From: G11 sp947167445
GTDB taxonomy: Bacteria > Bacillota > Clostridia > Lachnospirales > Lachnospiraceae
Assembly: GCA_947167445.1 (NCBI GenBank)
Contig: CAMVID010000008.1
Span: 39,894-103,893, forward strand
Reading direction: 5' to 3'
Length of the DNA stretch: 64,000 bases
Under the pieces are notes generated by a model. The model searched no databases, was not told the origin of the DNA, and saw only the letters and a list, made by a program, of their open reading frames with translations. Shown here one piece after another: positions 46,101 through 55,712 of this stretch (position 1 is the first letter of the stretch; every line of letters starts with the position of its first letter). A program made the translations under genes and the position numbers.

Positions 46101-47697
46101 TGGTGGAAGTAACGATTTTCTCCCTGTCTGCATCAATGGGCGGGTTTGTAACCTGAGCAAAAAGCTGTTTAAAGTAGTTAAACAAAGGCTGGTACTCTCC
46201 GGACAAAGCAGCCAGGGGAGTGTCTATTCCCATGGAACCAATCTGCTCGGCGCCGTTTAAGGCCATGTTAAGGATGCTTTCTCTGCACTCCTCGTAGGAA
46301 TATCCAAAGGCCTTAAGGAGCTTGATCAAATCATCCCCCTCATAGCTTTCAGGCTTGATATTGGGAATCTTAAGGCTCTTTAACTCCAGCATGTTTCCGT
46401 CAAGCCACTCGCCGTAGGGCTTTTCAAGTGCGTAGTGTTCCTTCAACTCCTCATCACCGTAGATCTTGCGTTTTTTCATATCAACCACAAGCATCTTGCC
46501 GGGGTGAAGTCTTTCCTTCTTTAAGATGTGTGCCTCGTCCAAATCAAGCACACCGACTTCAGACGCCAGAATCAGTCTGCCGTCATCCATCACATAATAT
46601 CTGGAGGGTCTTAATCCGTTGCGGTCAAGAATTGCCCCCATAATGTCGCCGTCGGAGAACAGAATGGACGCAGGTCCATCCCAGGGCTCCATCATTGTAG
46701 CGTAGTATTGGTAAAAATCCCTTCTCTCCATTGATATTGTATCGTTGTGACTCCAGGGCTCAGGGATGAGAATCATGGCGGCCAAAGGAAGCTCCATGCC
46801 GCTCATCATAAGGAATTCCAAAGTGTTATCAAGCATTGCGGAGTCTGAACCAAACCTGGGAATAACGGGAAGGACACGGGTCATGTCATCCTTTGAGAAG
46901 GTCTTGCTCTCCATGGTTTCCTCCCTGGCAAGCATCTTGTCCACATTACCTTTGATGGTGTTGATCTCACCGTTGTGAACCAGCATTCTGTTGGGATGAG
47001 CCAGCATCCATGAAGGATTGGTATTGGTCGAGAATCTTGAGTGGACCATTGCCACGTTGGATTCATATCTTTTGTCCATTAAATCAAGGAAGAAGGTTCG
47101 AAGCTGGCCTACAAGGAACATGCCCTTATATACAATTGTTCTGCAGGAAAGAGATGCAACATAAGCTGTGTCTGTGCTTTGCTCGAAGATTCTTCTTACC
47201 ACATATAATCTTCTGTCAAAATCCAAATCCTTCTCCAAACCCTCAGGTCGCTTTACAAAGCCCTGGATGATTCGAGGCATGCAGCTAAGTGCCCTGCTTC
47301 CGAGAACCGATTCGTTAATGGGAACACTTCTCCAGCCCAGGAATTCCAAGCCCTCTTTTGATGTGATAACCTCAAACATCTTCTTATCTCTTGCACATTT
47401 AAGGTCGTCATCAGGCATGAAAAACATTCCCACGCCGTACTCCCTTTCGCCGCCAAGGGTGATGCCCATTTTTTTACACTCATCAAGGAAAAGCTTGTGA
47501 GGAACCCCCGTGAGGATTCCCACGCCGTCTCCTGTTTCTCCGGTGCCGTCCTTGCCTGCTCTGTGTTCCAGGTTTTCTACGATACTTAATGCATCACAAA
47601 CAAGTTTGTGACTTTTCTTTCCATTGATATCGATTATTGCACCGATACCGCAGTTGTCATGTTCAAAAGATGCGTCATATAATCCTTGATTGCTCAT
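43180..47697 (-). CDS. gltB: Glutamate synthase large subunit
   Basis: A 1505-residue enzyme that makes two glutamates from glutamine and 2-oxoglutarate. Cys16 in HDNCGIGAI should become the N-terminal nucleophile after removal of a short propeptide. The central and FMN domains follow (PPPHHDIYSIEDLAQLI), the 3Fe-4S cysteines are in CVMMRVCNLDTCPMG, and the C-terminal GXGXG beta-helix closes it. Length is normal. Confidence 0.98.
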   Translation of the reverse strand: MSNQGLYDASFEHDNCGIGAIIDINGKKSHKLVCDALSIVENLEHRAGKDGTGETGDGVGILTGVPHKLFLDECKKMGITLGGEREYGVGMFFMPDDDLKCARDKKMFEVITSKEGLEFLGWRSVPINESVLGSRALSCMPRIIQGFVKRPEGLEKDLDFDRRLYVVRRIFEQSTDTAYVASLSCRTIVYKGMFLVGQLRTFFLDLMDKRYESNVAMVHSRFSTNTNPSWMLAHPNRMLVHNGEINTIKGNVDKMLAREETMESKTFSKDDMTRVLPVIPRFGSDSAMLDNTLEFLMMSGMELPLAAMILIPEPWSHNDTISMERRDFYQYYATMMEPWDGPASILFSDGDIMGAILDRNGLRPSRYYVMDDGRLILASEVGVLDLDEAHILKKERLHPGKMLVVDMKKRKIYGDEELKEHYALEKPYGEWLDGNMLELKSLKIPNIKPESYEGDDLIKLLKAFGYSYEECRESILNMALNGAEQIGSMGIDTPLAALSGEYQPLFNYFKQLFAQVTNPPIDADREKIVTSTNVYVGKNGNLLEKKAENCHVLKIHNPILTDLDMIKIKKMNKPGFKVSEVSTVYYKSTPIERVLDHLFVEVDKAYKDGTNILVLSDRGVDENRVALPSLLAVAAVHQHLVRTKKCTAMSLILESGEPREVHHFATLLGFGACAVNPYLAHATIGRLIEEGNLNKDYYAAVEDYDHAVLKGIVKIASKMGISTIQSYMGSKIFEAVGVNKEVIDTYFTGTVSRVGGIGLKDIADNTDKQHSKAFDPLGLDTTMTLDSVGRHKMRSQGEKHRYNPQTIHMLQSAVREGNYEKFKTYTLMVDKEETGYLRSLMDFEFPEKGIDISEVEDEKEIVKRFKTGAMSYGSISEEAHEALAIAMNHLKGKSNSGEGGESDERIASAGTDHDRSSAIKQVASGRFGVTSKYLVSAKELQIKMAQGAKPGEGGHLPAGKVYPWIAKTRHSTPGVSLISPPPHHDIYSIEDLAQLIFDLKCANKNARISVKLVSEAGVGTVAAGVAKAGARVILISGYDGGTGAAPISSIHNAGLPWELGLAETHQTLIKNGLRDRVIIETDGKLMSGRDVAIAACLGAEEFGFATAPLVALGCVMMRVCNLDTCPMGIATQNPELRKRFAGKPEYVENFMLFIARELREYMAKLGVRTLDELVGRVDFLKAKEDTGVKLSLDQILAPVEPYNKPDKDNLYDFKLETTPDERVLLSDKSVIESIKKGTKSKVSIEIKNTDRAFGTLLGAEITRKNPEGLKEDTIVVNCKGAGGQSFGAFIPKGLTLNITGEANDYLGKGLSGGKITVCAPDDAGYEPEENIILGNVALYGATSGEAYIAGMAGERFCVRNSGARAVVEGVGEHGCEYMTGGCAVVIGPTGKNFAAGMSGGVAYVLDEDNHLYRNLNKELVLMEQVESKADVAELKDMLKKHVKHTKSKKATKILEDFDEYLPKFKKIIPADYKSLMHLIHTFEEQGMNSEEAAIEAFNAREKEGK

Positions 47698-47709
47698 AGT
47701 TTCTTCCCT

Positions 47710-49314
47710 TTATAATTTTCTGTTTAACGCCGCCTCAATAAGGCCTTTAAATAATGGATGGGGTTCATCCGGTCTTGACTTGAATTCGGGATGTGCCTGG
47801 GTTCCGACGAAATATGGATGCTCTTTAAGCTCAATCATCTCAACTATTCTTCCGTCGGGGGACATGCCGGAAAGTACCATTCCCGCACCTTCAAAGGCTT
47901 CCCTGTAGTCGTTGTTTACTTCATAACGATGTCTGTGTCTTTCGGAGATATCTTTTTTGCCATAAAGCTTAAATGCTTTGGTTCCTTCTTTAAGTACACA
48001 AGGATAAGCTCCAAGTCTTAAGGTTCCGCCGATATCTTCAATTCCTTCCTGCTCAGGCATTAAAGCTATTACAGGATCTTTGGTGTCTGGGTTAAATTCA
48101 ATTCCGGAGGCATCCTTAAGTCCCAAAACATTTCTTGAGAACTCTACTATTGCAAGCTGCATTCCAAGGCAGATACCAAGGAAGGGAATGTTGTTCTCCC
48201 TGGCATATTTAACCGCAGCAATCTTTCCTTCTATACCCCTGCTTCCGAAGCCTCCGGGAACCAATATTCCTTCAACATCGGACAAAAGCTTTTCTGCTGC
48301 GCCCTCAGTTTCCAGTTCCTCGGATTCAATCCATTTGATCTCAACTTCCGCTTTGTTGGCGATTCCGCCGTGCTTTAAGGCTTCGGCCACACTCAGGTAT
48401 GCATCGTGAAGTGCAACATACTTGCCAACCAAAGCAATCTTTACTTTCTTCTCGGGATGCTCGAAATCCCATACCATCTGCTTCCAACCGGACAAATCAG
48501 GTTCCGGACAGTCAATCTTTAAGCACTCACAAACAGCCTGAGCCAGTTTCTCCTCCTCCATCATAAGGGGAACTTCGTATAAACTCCTGGCATCCAGGTT
48601 TTGGAGAACATGCTCTTTTTTTACATTACAGAAAAGGGCTATCTTGCCTCTTATGTCGTCGTCAATGGGATAGTCCGAACGGCACACCAGAATGTCCGGC
48701 CAAAGTCCCATACTCTGCAGGGTCTTAACTGACATCTGAGTAGGTTTTGTTTTCATCTCCCCCGAAGCTTTGATAAATGGAATCAGGGTTACCTGAATAA
48801 GGATTGCATTCTCCCTTCCAACCTCTGCCTGGAACTGTCTTAGGGCCTCCAAAAAGGGCTGGCTTTCAATGTCACCTACGGTACCGCCAATCTCGATTAT
48901 GGAGATGGTTTTTTCATCCGGGTCCTGTTCCTTATAGAAGCGAGACTTAATCTCGTTTGTGATATGGGGAATTACCTGAACGGTACCTCCGCCGTAGTCA
49001 CCATGTCTTTCTTTATTTAAAACGCTCCAGTATATTTTTCCTGTTGTTACGTTGCTGTTATGATTGAGGCTTTCGTTGATGAATCTTTCATAGTGGCCAA
49101 GATCCAGATCCGTCTCGGTTCCGTCATCCGTCACGTAAACCTCACCGTGCTGAATGGGATTCATGGTGCCGGGATCCATGTTGATGTAGGGATCCAGCTT
49201 TTGCATGTTCACATGATAGCCTCTTGCCTTAAGAAGTCTTCCAAGGGAAGCTGCCGTAATTCCTTTTCCTAACCCCGATACTACACCGCCCGTTACAAAT
49301 ACGTATTTAACCAT
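47710..49314 (-). CDS. pyrG: CTP synthase
   Basis: A 534-residue enzyme that aminates UTP to CTP with glutamine nitrogen. The synthetase domain begins YVFVTGGVVSGLGKGI, and the glutaminase domain has the Cys nucleophile in FLGICLGMQ. It lies 2 nt after asnB and 12 nt before gltB. Confidence 0.98.
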   Translation of the reverse strand: MVKYVFVTGGVVSGLGKGITAASLGRLLKARGYHVNMQKLDPYINMDPGTMNPIQHGEVYVTDDGTETDLDLGHYERFINESLNHNSNVTTGKIYWSVLNKERHGDYGGGTVQVIPHITNEIKSRFYKEQDPDEKTISIIEIGGTVGDIESQPFLEALRQFQAEVGRENAILIQVTLIPFIKASGEMKTKPTQMSVKTLQSMGLWPDILVCRSDYPIDDDIRGKIALFCNVKKEHVLQNLDARSLYEVPLMMEEEKLAQAVCECLKIDCPEPDLSGWKQMVWDFEHPEKKVKIALVGKYVALHDAYLSVAEALKHGGIANKAEVEIKWIESEELETEGAAEKLLSDVEGILVPGGFGSRGIEGKIAAVKYARENNIPFLGICLGMQLAIVEFSRNVLGLKDASGIEFNPDTKDPVIALMPEQEGIEDIGGTLRLGAYPCVLKEGTKAFKLYGKKDISERHRHRYEVNNDYREAFEGAGMVLSGMSPDGRIVEMIELKEHPYFVGTQAHPEFKSRPDEPHPLFKGLIEAALNRKL

Positions 49315-49316
49315 TC

Positions 49317-50897
49317 TTATACCCCGCTTGCTCCGTAGTTTGAAAGTACCCTTGCGGAAGGATCGTCAACGTTACATCCCTCCCACTCTTTGTTTGGCAT
49401 CCAGAAATCTGTTATCATTTCACCCTGTCCGGGATAGTATTTCTCAAATATTTCTCTGTAGAGAAGTGATTCCTTGGTAAAAGGCGTAGCATGTGTATAT
49501 GCTTTTCTTTTTGCCTCAAACTCGGCATCGGTGTACTGGCTCTCAGCGTACTCTTTTAAGTAGTTCACCATTGAATGTCCCACTGCATCGGAAAAAGCTG
49601 CTTTCTCTCGCATTAAGATATCCTCGGGTAAGTAGTCTCCCTCGAAAGCATGTCTTAAAAGGTATTTGCCTTTGTTGTAGACATTCATCTTCTTTGCGGG
49701 ATCAATGCTCATTACATAATCAACGAACTTAAGATCACCGAAGGGAACTCTTGCTTCAAGAGAGTTAACTGAGATACATCTGTCGGCTCTTAATACGTCG
49801 TACATGTAAAGCTCTCTGATTCTCTTTGCTGCTTCTTTTTGGAACTCCTCTGCATTAGGTGCAAAGTCCGTATATTTGTATCCAAAGAGCTCATCCGAAA
49901 TCTCACCGGTCATGATAACTCTGACCTTGGTCTTCTCATGAATTGCCTTGCACACAAGGTACATTCCGATGCTGGCTCTTATGGTTGTAATATCAAAGGT
50001 TCCGAGAAGATGTATAACCTCGGGAAGAGCATTTAATACGTCCTCCTTTGTGATTATTACTTCTGTGTGGTCTGCCCCGATGTAGTCTGCAACCTCCTTG
50101 GCATATTTAAGATCAATTGCATCGGTACTCATACCGATTGCAAAGGTCTTAATGGGTCTTCTTAAGATTTTGGCTGAAACAGCACATACAAGGGAGCTGT
50201 CCAAACCGCCGCTTAAGAGGAAGCCAAGAGGTGCATCTGCATCAAGTCTTTTCTTTATTCCTTCAACGAGTAAGTCATGAATGTTTCTGCAGACTCTCTC
50301 GATGTTGTCTGTTACATACTCTTTGACATCCGTCATATCTCTGTAGCAATAGAAGTTTCCGTCTGCGTAATAGCATCCGGGAGGGAAAGGATAAATCTTA
50401 TCCGTAAGACCTACAAGGTTCTTAGCCTCTGAAGCAAAAATGATTTCCCCCTTCACCTTAGTGTATCCGTAGAACAAAGGTCTGATTCCGATGGGGTCTC
50501 TTGCTGCCACCAGGCTCTTTTTCTTTGCGTCGTAGATGATGCAGGCAAACTCCGCATCAAGTTCCTTAAACATATCAAGGCCCTTCTCCTCATATAAGGG
50601 TAAGAGTATTTCGCAGTCTGAAGTGCTCTGAAAATTATAATTATCAGAAAGTCTCTCCCTTATGGGTCTGAACCCATAAATTTCACCGTTACATACAACC
50701 TTGTTTCCGTTCAAATTGAAGGGCTGCATTCCTTCCGGTGTAAGTCCCATGATTGAAAGTCTCTCGAAGCCAAGGATTCCTCCCTCGAACTTCTCGATTC
50801 TTGTGTCATCCGGTCCTCTTGAGATTGTCTCAGCAAAGTGTTTGGCAAATTCTTCTTCGCTGATTGAACTTCCGTAATAACCCATTATCGAGCACAT
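49317..50897 (-). CDS. asnB: Asparagine synthetase B (glutamine-hydrolysing)
   Basis: A 526-residue class II amidotransferase. Cys2 of MCSIMGYYG is the glutaminase nucleophile, which fixes the start at 50897. The longer open frame from 50993 would put residues ahead of it. The synthetase domain has the pyrophosphate loop SGGLDSSLV. First gene of the run to dapL, with a hairpin and T-run in its leader. Confidence 0.96.
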   Translation of the reverse strand: MCSIMGYYGSSISEEEFAKHFAETISRGPDDTRIEKFEGGILGFERLSIMGLTPEGMQPFNLNGNKVVCNGEIYGFRPIRERLSDNYNFQSTSDCEILLPLYEEKGLDMFKELDAEFACIIYDAKKKSLVAARDPIGIRPLFYGYTKVKGEIIFASEAKNLVGLTDKIYPFPPGCYYADGNFYCYRDMTDVKEYVTDNIERVCRNIHDLLVEGIKKRLDADAPLGFLLSGGLDSSLVCAVSAKILRRPIKTFAIGMSTDAIDLKYAKEVADYIGADHTEVIITKEDVLNALPEVIHLLGTFDITTIRASIGMYLVCKAIHEKTKVRVIMTGEISDELFGYKYTDFAPNAEEFQKEAAKRIRELYMYDVLRADRCISVNSLEARVPFGDLKFVDYVMSIDPAKKMNVYNKGKYLLRHAFEGDYLPEDILMREKAAFSDAVGHSMVNYLKEYAESQYTDAEFEAKRKAYTHATPFTKESLLYREIFEKYYPGQGEMITDFWMPNKEWEGCNVDDPSARVLSNYGASGV

Positions 50898-50952
50898 GTC
50901 AGTTTCTCCTCTTTCCTGCAAGCTCCTCAGAACTCCTCCTGAGGCATAAAAA

Positions 50953-50985
50953 AGGGGCACTTTGGAGAAGCTCCAAAGCGCCCTT
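50953..50985 (-). terminator. Attenuator-like hairpin in the asnB leader
   Basis: On the minus strand a stem of about 14 pairs, with one mismatch and one G-T pair, closes a 3-nt loop and is followed by six T residues. It lies between promoter and asnB start. A terminator before the first gene implies antitermination control. It shares the GCAARGGCGCTTNGAG sequence with the glnA leader. Confidence 0.7.
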
Positions 50986-51020
50986 GCTTGCATTTCATAA
51001 AATCAATTTTTTATTTATAA

Positions 51021-51055
51021 TGTATGATTGTATACACTTGTACAACTCTTGTCAA
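51021..51055 (-). promoter_or_regulatory. asnB operon promoter with TGTAT-N6-ATACA dyad
   Basis: On the minus strand TTGACA (51050-51055), 17 bases, TACAAT (51027-51032). The dyad (51021-51036) covers the -10. The same 16-base dyad and element spacing occur at glnA. Confidence 0.75.
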
Positions 51056-51064
51056 GAACTTTTT

Positions 51065-52462
51065 TTAGTCTACAGGATACTTCCCTGTGAAGCAGCCGGT
51101 GCAAATTTCAAGATTTCCGGCGATGGCCTTAAGGCGGTCAACACCAAGATATGCAAGGGAGTCGGCCCCGATAATCTTGCGGATCTCCTCAAGGGAACGA
51201 TTGTGAGCAAGAAGCTCATCCTCCCCGGGTACATCGGTTCCGAAGTAGCAGGGATGAAGAAACGGCGGTGAGCTGATTCTTACGTGAACTTCGGTAGCAC
51301 CTGCATCTCGAAGCATGCGAACGATTCGATCCGAGGTGGTTCCGCGGACAATGGAGTCATCAATCATGACTACTCTCTTGCCTTCCACGACCTCACGAAG
51401 AGCATTAAGCTTAACTCTTACCGAGCTTATCCTTGCTTCCTGTCCGGGCTTAATAAAGGTTCTTCCCACGTAGGAGTTCTTAATGAAAGCCTGGCCGTAG
51501 GGGATGCCGGATTCATGGGCGTAGCCGATGGCTGCCTGGATTCCGGAGTCAGGAACGCCGGTTACAATATCGGCTTCCACCGGTGAATCCTCTGCCAGGT
51601 ACTTTCCTGCAAGAATTCTTGATTTATAAACGCTTACTCCGTCGAAATAACTGTCGGGACGGGAGAAGTAAATATACTCGAAAACACAGCGTCCTCTTTG
51701 ACATTCAGGGATACATCTTGTTCTGTCGGAATTAATGTGACCCTCTGAGTCGATGGTTACAACCTCACCGGGCTCCACGTCTCTTACATACTTTGCTCCG
51801 ATGGTATCAAGGGAGCAGGACTCGGATGTGAAAATATAAGCTCCGTCTCTCTCTCCTATACAAAGAGGTCTGAATCCGTAGGGGTCTCTCGCTCCGATAA
51901 GCTTTCTGGGAGACATGATAACAAGGGAATATGCCCCTTTAATTCTGTCCATGCATCTTCCAACCGCTTCCTCAACGGAGGCTGAGTTAAGTCTCTCGCG
52001 GGCTATTATATAAGCAATAACCTCTGAGTCAATGGTGGTCTGAAAAATGGCGCCTGTATATGCAAGTTCCTCTCTTAACTCGGCGGCATTTATAAGATTT
52101 CCGTTATGAGCCAGTCCCAGAACACCCTTCACATAGTTAATTACCAAAGGCTGGGCGTTCTCACGAACCGAGGCTCCCGTGGTGGAATACCTTACATGAC
52201 CCACTCCAAGATTTCCCTTAAGCTTTTCAAGTTTCTCCGATGAGAAGGCTTCATTGAGAAGTCCCATATCCTTATAGCAGGTGGTATTGCCCTTGGGACC
52301 TTCTGTGTCACTTACGGCTATACCGCAGGATTCCTGGCCCCTGTGCTGAAGAGCATACAGACCATAGTAAATGGAGTCGGCCACGTTTTCACCAGCCGGA
52401 GCATACATTCCAAAGACTCCGCACTCTTCCCCCAGTTTCATTTCATCATATGGCATCGACAC
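51065..52462 (-). CDS. purF: Amidophosphoribosyltransferase
   Basis: First enzyme of purine synthesis: PRPP plus glutamine to phosphoribosylamine. A short propeptide ends at GEE before the nucleophile Cys of CGVFGMY. The PRPP loop is VVMIDDSIVRGTT, and cysteines in CQRGRC and CTGCF fit the 4Fe-4S form of Bacillus type. I take the GTG at 52462, nine nt from GGAGGAGG inside carB. The ATGs at 52456 and 52441 are alternatives. It overlaps carB by 17 nt. No other pur gene is near. Confidence 0.95.
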   Translation of the reverse strand: MSMPYDEMKLGEECGVFGMYAPAGENVADSIYYGLYALQHRGQESCGIAVSDTEGPKGNTTCYKDMGLLNEAFSSEKLEKLKGNLGVGHVRYSTTGASVRENAQPLVINYVKGVLGLAHNGNLINAAELREELAYTGAIFQTTIDSEVIAYIIARERLNSASVEEAVGRCMDRIKGAYSLVIMSPRKLIGARDPYGFRPLCIGERDGAYIFTSESCSLDTIGAKYVRDVEPGEVVTIDSEGHINSDRTRCIPECQRGRCVFEYIYFSRPDSYFDGVSVYKSRILAGKYLAEDSPVEADIVTGVPDSGIQAAIGYAHESGIPYGQAFIKNSYVGRTFIKPGQEARISSVRVKLNALREVVEGKRVVMIDDSIVRGTTSDRIVRMLRDAGATEVHVRISSPPFLHPCYFGTDVPGEDELLAHNRSLEEIRKIIGADSLAYLGVDRLKAIAGNLEICTGCFTGKYPVD

Positions 52463-55400
52463 TGACAGTTACCTCCTCCAAAACATCAAGAAGCACCCTT
52501 ACGGTATCAAGGGAGGTGAAAATGGTCACGTTATTCTGGGTGGCACAGCGTCTTATGGCCACACCATCCTCATAATGCACTCCCGAAAGGATTGCACGGG
52601 TATTGATTACGTAGCTTACGTAACCTGCCCTGATGGACTGCAATATCTCATCGCTGCCCTCACTTAGTTTTCTTCTTACTCTGGTTTTAATACCACGGGC
52701 CTTCAAAAACTCAGCCGTTCCGATAGTAGCCTCAATATTAAAGCCCAGGTCATAGAATCTCTTAACCAGAGGGAAACACTCTTCCTTATCTTCATCTGCC
52801 AGGGTTACTATGACGGTTCCATAGTTTGAAAGCTTGATTCCGGAGGCAATCAAAGCCTTATATAATGCTCTGTGCAAAGTTTTGTCATAGCCTATGGCCT
52901 CACCTGTGGACTTCATTTCAGGGGAAAGGTACGCATCCATTCCCTTTAGCTTCGAGAAGGAGAAAGCAGGGGCTTTTACAAAAAATCTGTCAGGAACCTT
53001 GGGACACATTACAAGGTGCTTCTTTCCGTCACCTATATCCACAAACTTATTGATTCCTTCAGCCACTCTTCCCTCGGGATCGAATCTATTAATCATCTCA
53101 AAAAGTTCGCCCCCAAGCATAACCTCCGTAGCCATATCCGCAAGGCAATATCCAGAAGCCTTGGAAATGAAAGGCACGGTACGGGAGGATCTGGGATTGG
53201 CCTCAATTATATATACGTTTTCGTCGTCATCCACAATAAACTGTATGTTAAAAAGCCCCACAATTCCTACGCCCAGGCCTATTCGACCGGCATAGTCAAC
53301 AATGGTTTCCTTAACCTTTTTACTGATGCCGGGAGAAGGATACATACTCATGGAGTCACCGGAGTGGACACCGGTTCTTTCAACCAGCTCCATAACGCCG
53401 GGGATGAATACGTCGCATCCGTCGCAGATTCCGTCTATCTCCACTTCCTTACCCTTAATGTATTTATCAACAAGTACGGGTTTATCCTCGTCCACCTCTA
53501 CCGCCGTCTGAAGGTAGTGGCGCATGTCGGCTTCCTTAGCTACAATCTGCATTGCACGACCGCCCAAAACAAAGCTTGGGCGAACCAGAACAGGGTAGCC
53601 TATCCTCTCCGCTGCCTTAACACCATCTTCCACGCTTGTAACTGCCACACCTTCGGGCTGAGGAATTCCGAGTTCCTTAAGGACTCTCTCAAAGCTGTCT
53701 CTGTTTTCGGCCCTGTCTATTGCCAAGGCGTCGGTTCCGATAAGTTTAACACCGCGCTTTGCCAAAGGCTCCGCCAGGTTAACCGCCGTCTGTCCTCCAA
53801 GGCTTACAACTACGCCCTCAGGCTTTTCTTTTTCAATGATATTCATAACGTCTTCAACTGTCAGGGGCTCGAAATAAAGCTTGTCTGACATAGTGTAGTC
53901 CGTGGAAACCGTCTCAGGGTTATTGTTAATGACAATGGCCTCATAGCCCTTTGCCTTAATGGTCATAATGGCGTGAACTGTGGAGTAATCGAACTCGACA
54001 CCCTGGCCGATTCTTATGGGGCCTGAGCCCAGAACAATTACCTTCTTTTTATCCGTTACCACTGACTCATCGTAGGTATGATTTATATCTTCGTATGTTG
54101 AATAGAAATAAGGGATGTAGCTTAAGAATTCCGAAGCACAGCTGTCTATCATCTTATATACAGGCAAAATCCCAAGTTCTTTCCTGATAGCCCTTATTTC
54201 ATCCTCCGAATGGCCCGTAAAGTATCCGATTGCTCTGTCTGAGAAGCCCGCTCTCTTGGCCTCAAACAATGCCTTTTTATCCTTGCTTATATCAGGCAAA
54301 ACCGAAAGCTTCTTCTCTATGTCTATAACGTCCTTAAGTCCGTTAATGAAGAAAGCATCGATAAGGGAAGCACGACATATTGTCTCCACTGCTTCTCCCC
54401 GCCTTAAAAGCTCTGCTATAGCGTAGATTCTGTCGTCTTTTGACTCCTTTATATAAGCCAGCAAAGATGCTGTATCTTCGTCATCGAACTTATCAAGATG
54501 AAGATGACTTGCTCCGATTTCCAGAGATCTTACTGCCTTTAATAAGCTTTCCGGGAAGGAACGTCCCACGCTCATGGTTTCTCCCGTAGCCTTCATCTGG
54601 GTGTTAAGATCGTTGCTGGCATCCGTAAACTTATCGAAGGGGAAACGGGGCATTTTGCAGACTATATAGTCAAGGGAAGGCTCAAAGCTGGCAAGGGTAT
54701 TGGCAAGCTTGATTTCATCAAGTCTCATTCCCACACCAATCTTTGCGGAAACCCTTGCAATGGGGTATCCGCTGGCCTTCGATGCCAGAGCCGATGATCT
54801 TGATACCCTGGGGTTAACCTCAATGACGTAGTAGTCCATGGACTTGGTGTCAAGGGCGAACTGAACGTTGCAGCCTCCTTCGACTTTAAGGGCTCTGATG
54901 AGCTTTAATGCCGAGTTTCTAAGCATCTGATATTCTTTATTTGTCAAAGTCTGAGAAGGTGCCACAACAATGGAATCTCCCGTGTGAATACCAACGGGGT
55001 CTAGGTTTTCCATGTTACAGATGGTGATGGCCGTATCATTGGCATCTCTCATTACTTCATATTCGATTTCCTTATAACCCTTAACACTCTTTTCCACCAA
55101 AGCCTGATGAATGGGGGAAAGAGAAAGTGCGTTTTTAAGGATGGTCTTTAACTCATCCTCATCGTCGGCAAAACCACCGCCGGTGCCGCCCAAGGTAAAA
55201 GCAGGTCTGATTACAATGGGGTAGCCTATTCTCTCTGCTGCCTCAATGCCTGCCTCCATACTCTCAACTATCTCCGAAGGCAATACAGGTTCCCCAATTT
55301 CCTCGCAAAGTTCCTTGAATCTTTCCCTGTCCTCAGCCTTGTCTATGGAGTCGCCGTCGGTTCCGAGAAGTTCAACGCCGCACTCCTTAAGTACACCCTT

Positions 55401-55712
55401 CTTTTCAAGCTGCATGGCAAGGTTAAGGCCTGTCTGGCCACCGATTCCCGGCAAAATCGCATCAGGTCTCTCCTTTCTTATAACCTTGGCAATAAACTCC
55501 AGGGTCAAAGGTTCCATGTAAACCTTATCCGCAATGGTCTTATCAGTCATAATTGTGGCGGGATTGGAGTTGCAAAGGACAACCTCATAGCCCTCTTCCC
55601 TCAAGGACAAACATGCCTGAGTACCCGCATAGTCAAATTCCGCAGCCTGGCCAATAACAATGGGGCCTGAGCCTATAACAAGTATTTTTCTTATGTCTGT
55701 TCTCTTAGGCAT
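52446..55712 (-). CDS. carB: Carbamoyl-phosphate synthase large subunit
   Basis: A 1088-residue enzyme with two ATP-grasp halves, each beginning KKVIVLGSGPIRIGQGVEFDYS-type motifs (near residues 8 and 560), and a C-terminal MGS-like regulatory domain. It makes carbamoyl phosphate for pyrimidines and arginine. It overlaps carA by 8 nt. Confidence 0.98.
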   Translation of the reverse strand: MPKRTDIRKILVIGSGPIVIGQAAEFDYAGTQACLSLREEGYEVVLCNSNPATIMTDKTIADKVYMEPLTLEFIAKVIRKERPDAILPGIGGQTGLNLAMQLEKKGVLKECGVELLGTDGDSIDKAEDRERFKELCEEIGEPVLPSEIVESMEAGIEAAERIGYPIVIRPAFTLGGTGGGFADDEDELKTILKNALSLSPIHQALVEKSVKGYKEIEYEVMRDANDTAITICNMENLDPVGIHTGDSIVVAPSQTLTNKEYQMLRNSALKLIRALKVEGGCNVQFALDTKSMDYYVIEVNPRVSRSSALASKASGYPIARVSAKIGVGMRLDEIKLANTLASFEPSLDYIVCKMPRFPFDKFTDASNDLNTQMKATGETMSVGRSFPESLLKAVRSLEIGASHLHLDKFDDEDTASLLAYIKESKDDRIYAIAELLRRGEAVETICRASLIDAFFINGLKDVIDIEKKLSVLPDISKDKKALFEAKRAGFSDRAIGYFTGHSEDEIRAIRKELGILPVYKMIDSCASEFLSYIPYFYSTYEDINHTYDESVVTDKKKVIVLGSGPIRIGQGVEFDYSTVHAIMTIKAKGYEAIVINNNPETVSTDYTMSDKLYFEPLTVEDVMNIIEKEKPEGVVVSLGGQTAVNLAEPLAKRGVKLIGTDALAIDRAENRDSFERVLKELGIPQPEGVAVTSVEDGVKAAERIGYPVLVRPSFVLGGRAMQIVAKEADMRHYLQTAVEVDEDKPVLVDKYIKGKEVEIDGICDGCDVFIPGVMELVERTGVHSGDSMSMYPSPGISKKVKETIVDYAGRIGLGVGIVGLFNIQFIVDDDENVYIIEANPRSSRTVPFISKASGYCLADMATEVMLGGELFEMINRFDPEGRVAEGINKFVDIGDGKKHLVMCPKVPDRFFVKAPAFSFSKLKGMDAYLSPEMKSTGEAIGYDKTLHRALYKALIASGIKLSNYGTVIVTLADEDKEECFPLVKRFYDLGFNIEATIGTAEFLKARGIKTRVRRKLSEGSDEILQSIRAGYVSYVINTRAILSGVHYEDGVAIRRCATQNNVTIFTSLDTVRVLLDVLEEVTVSVDAI

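Noticed and set aside
50898..50993. N-terminal extension of asnB
   Set aside because: Class II amidotransferases need Cys as residue 2, which fixes the start at 50897. The extension falls in the attenuator hairpin.
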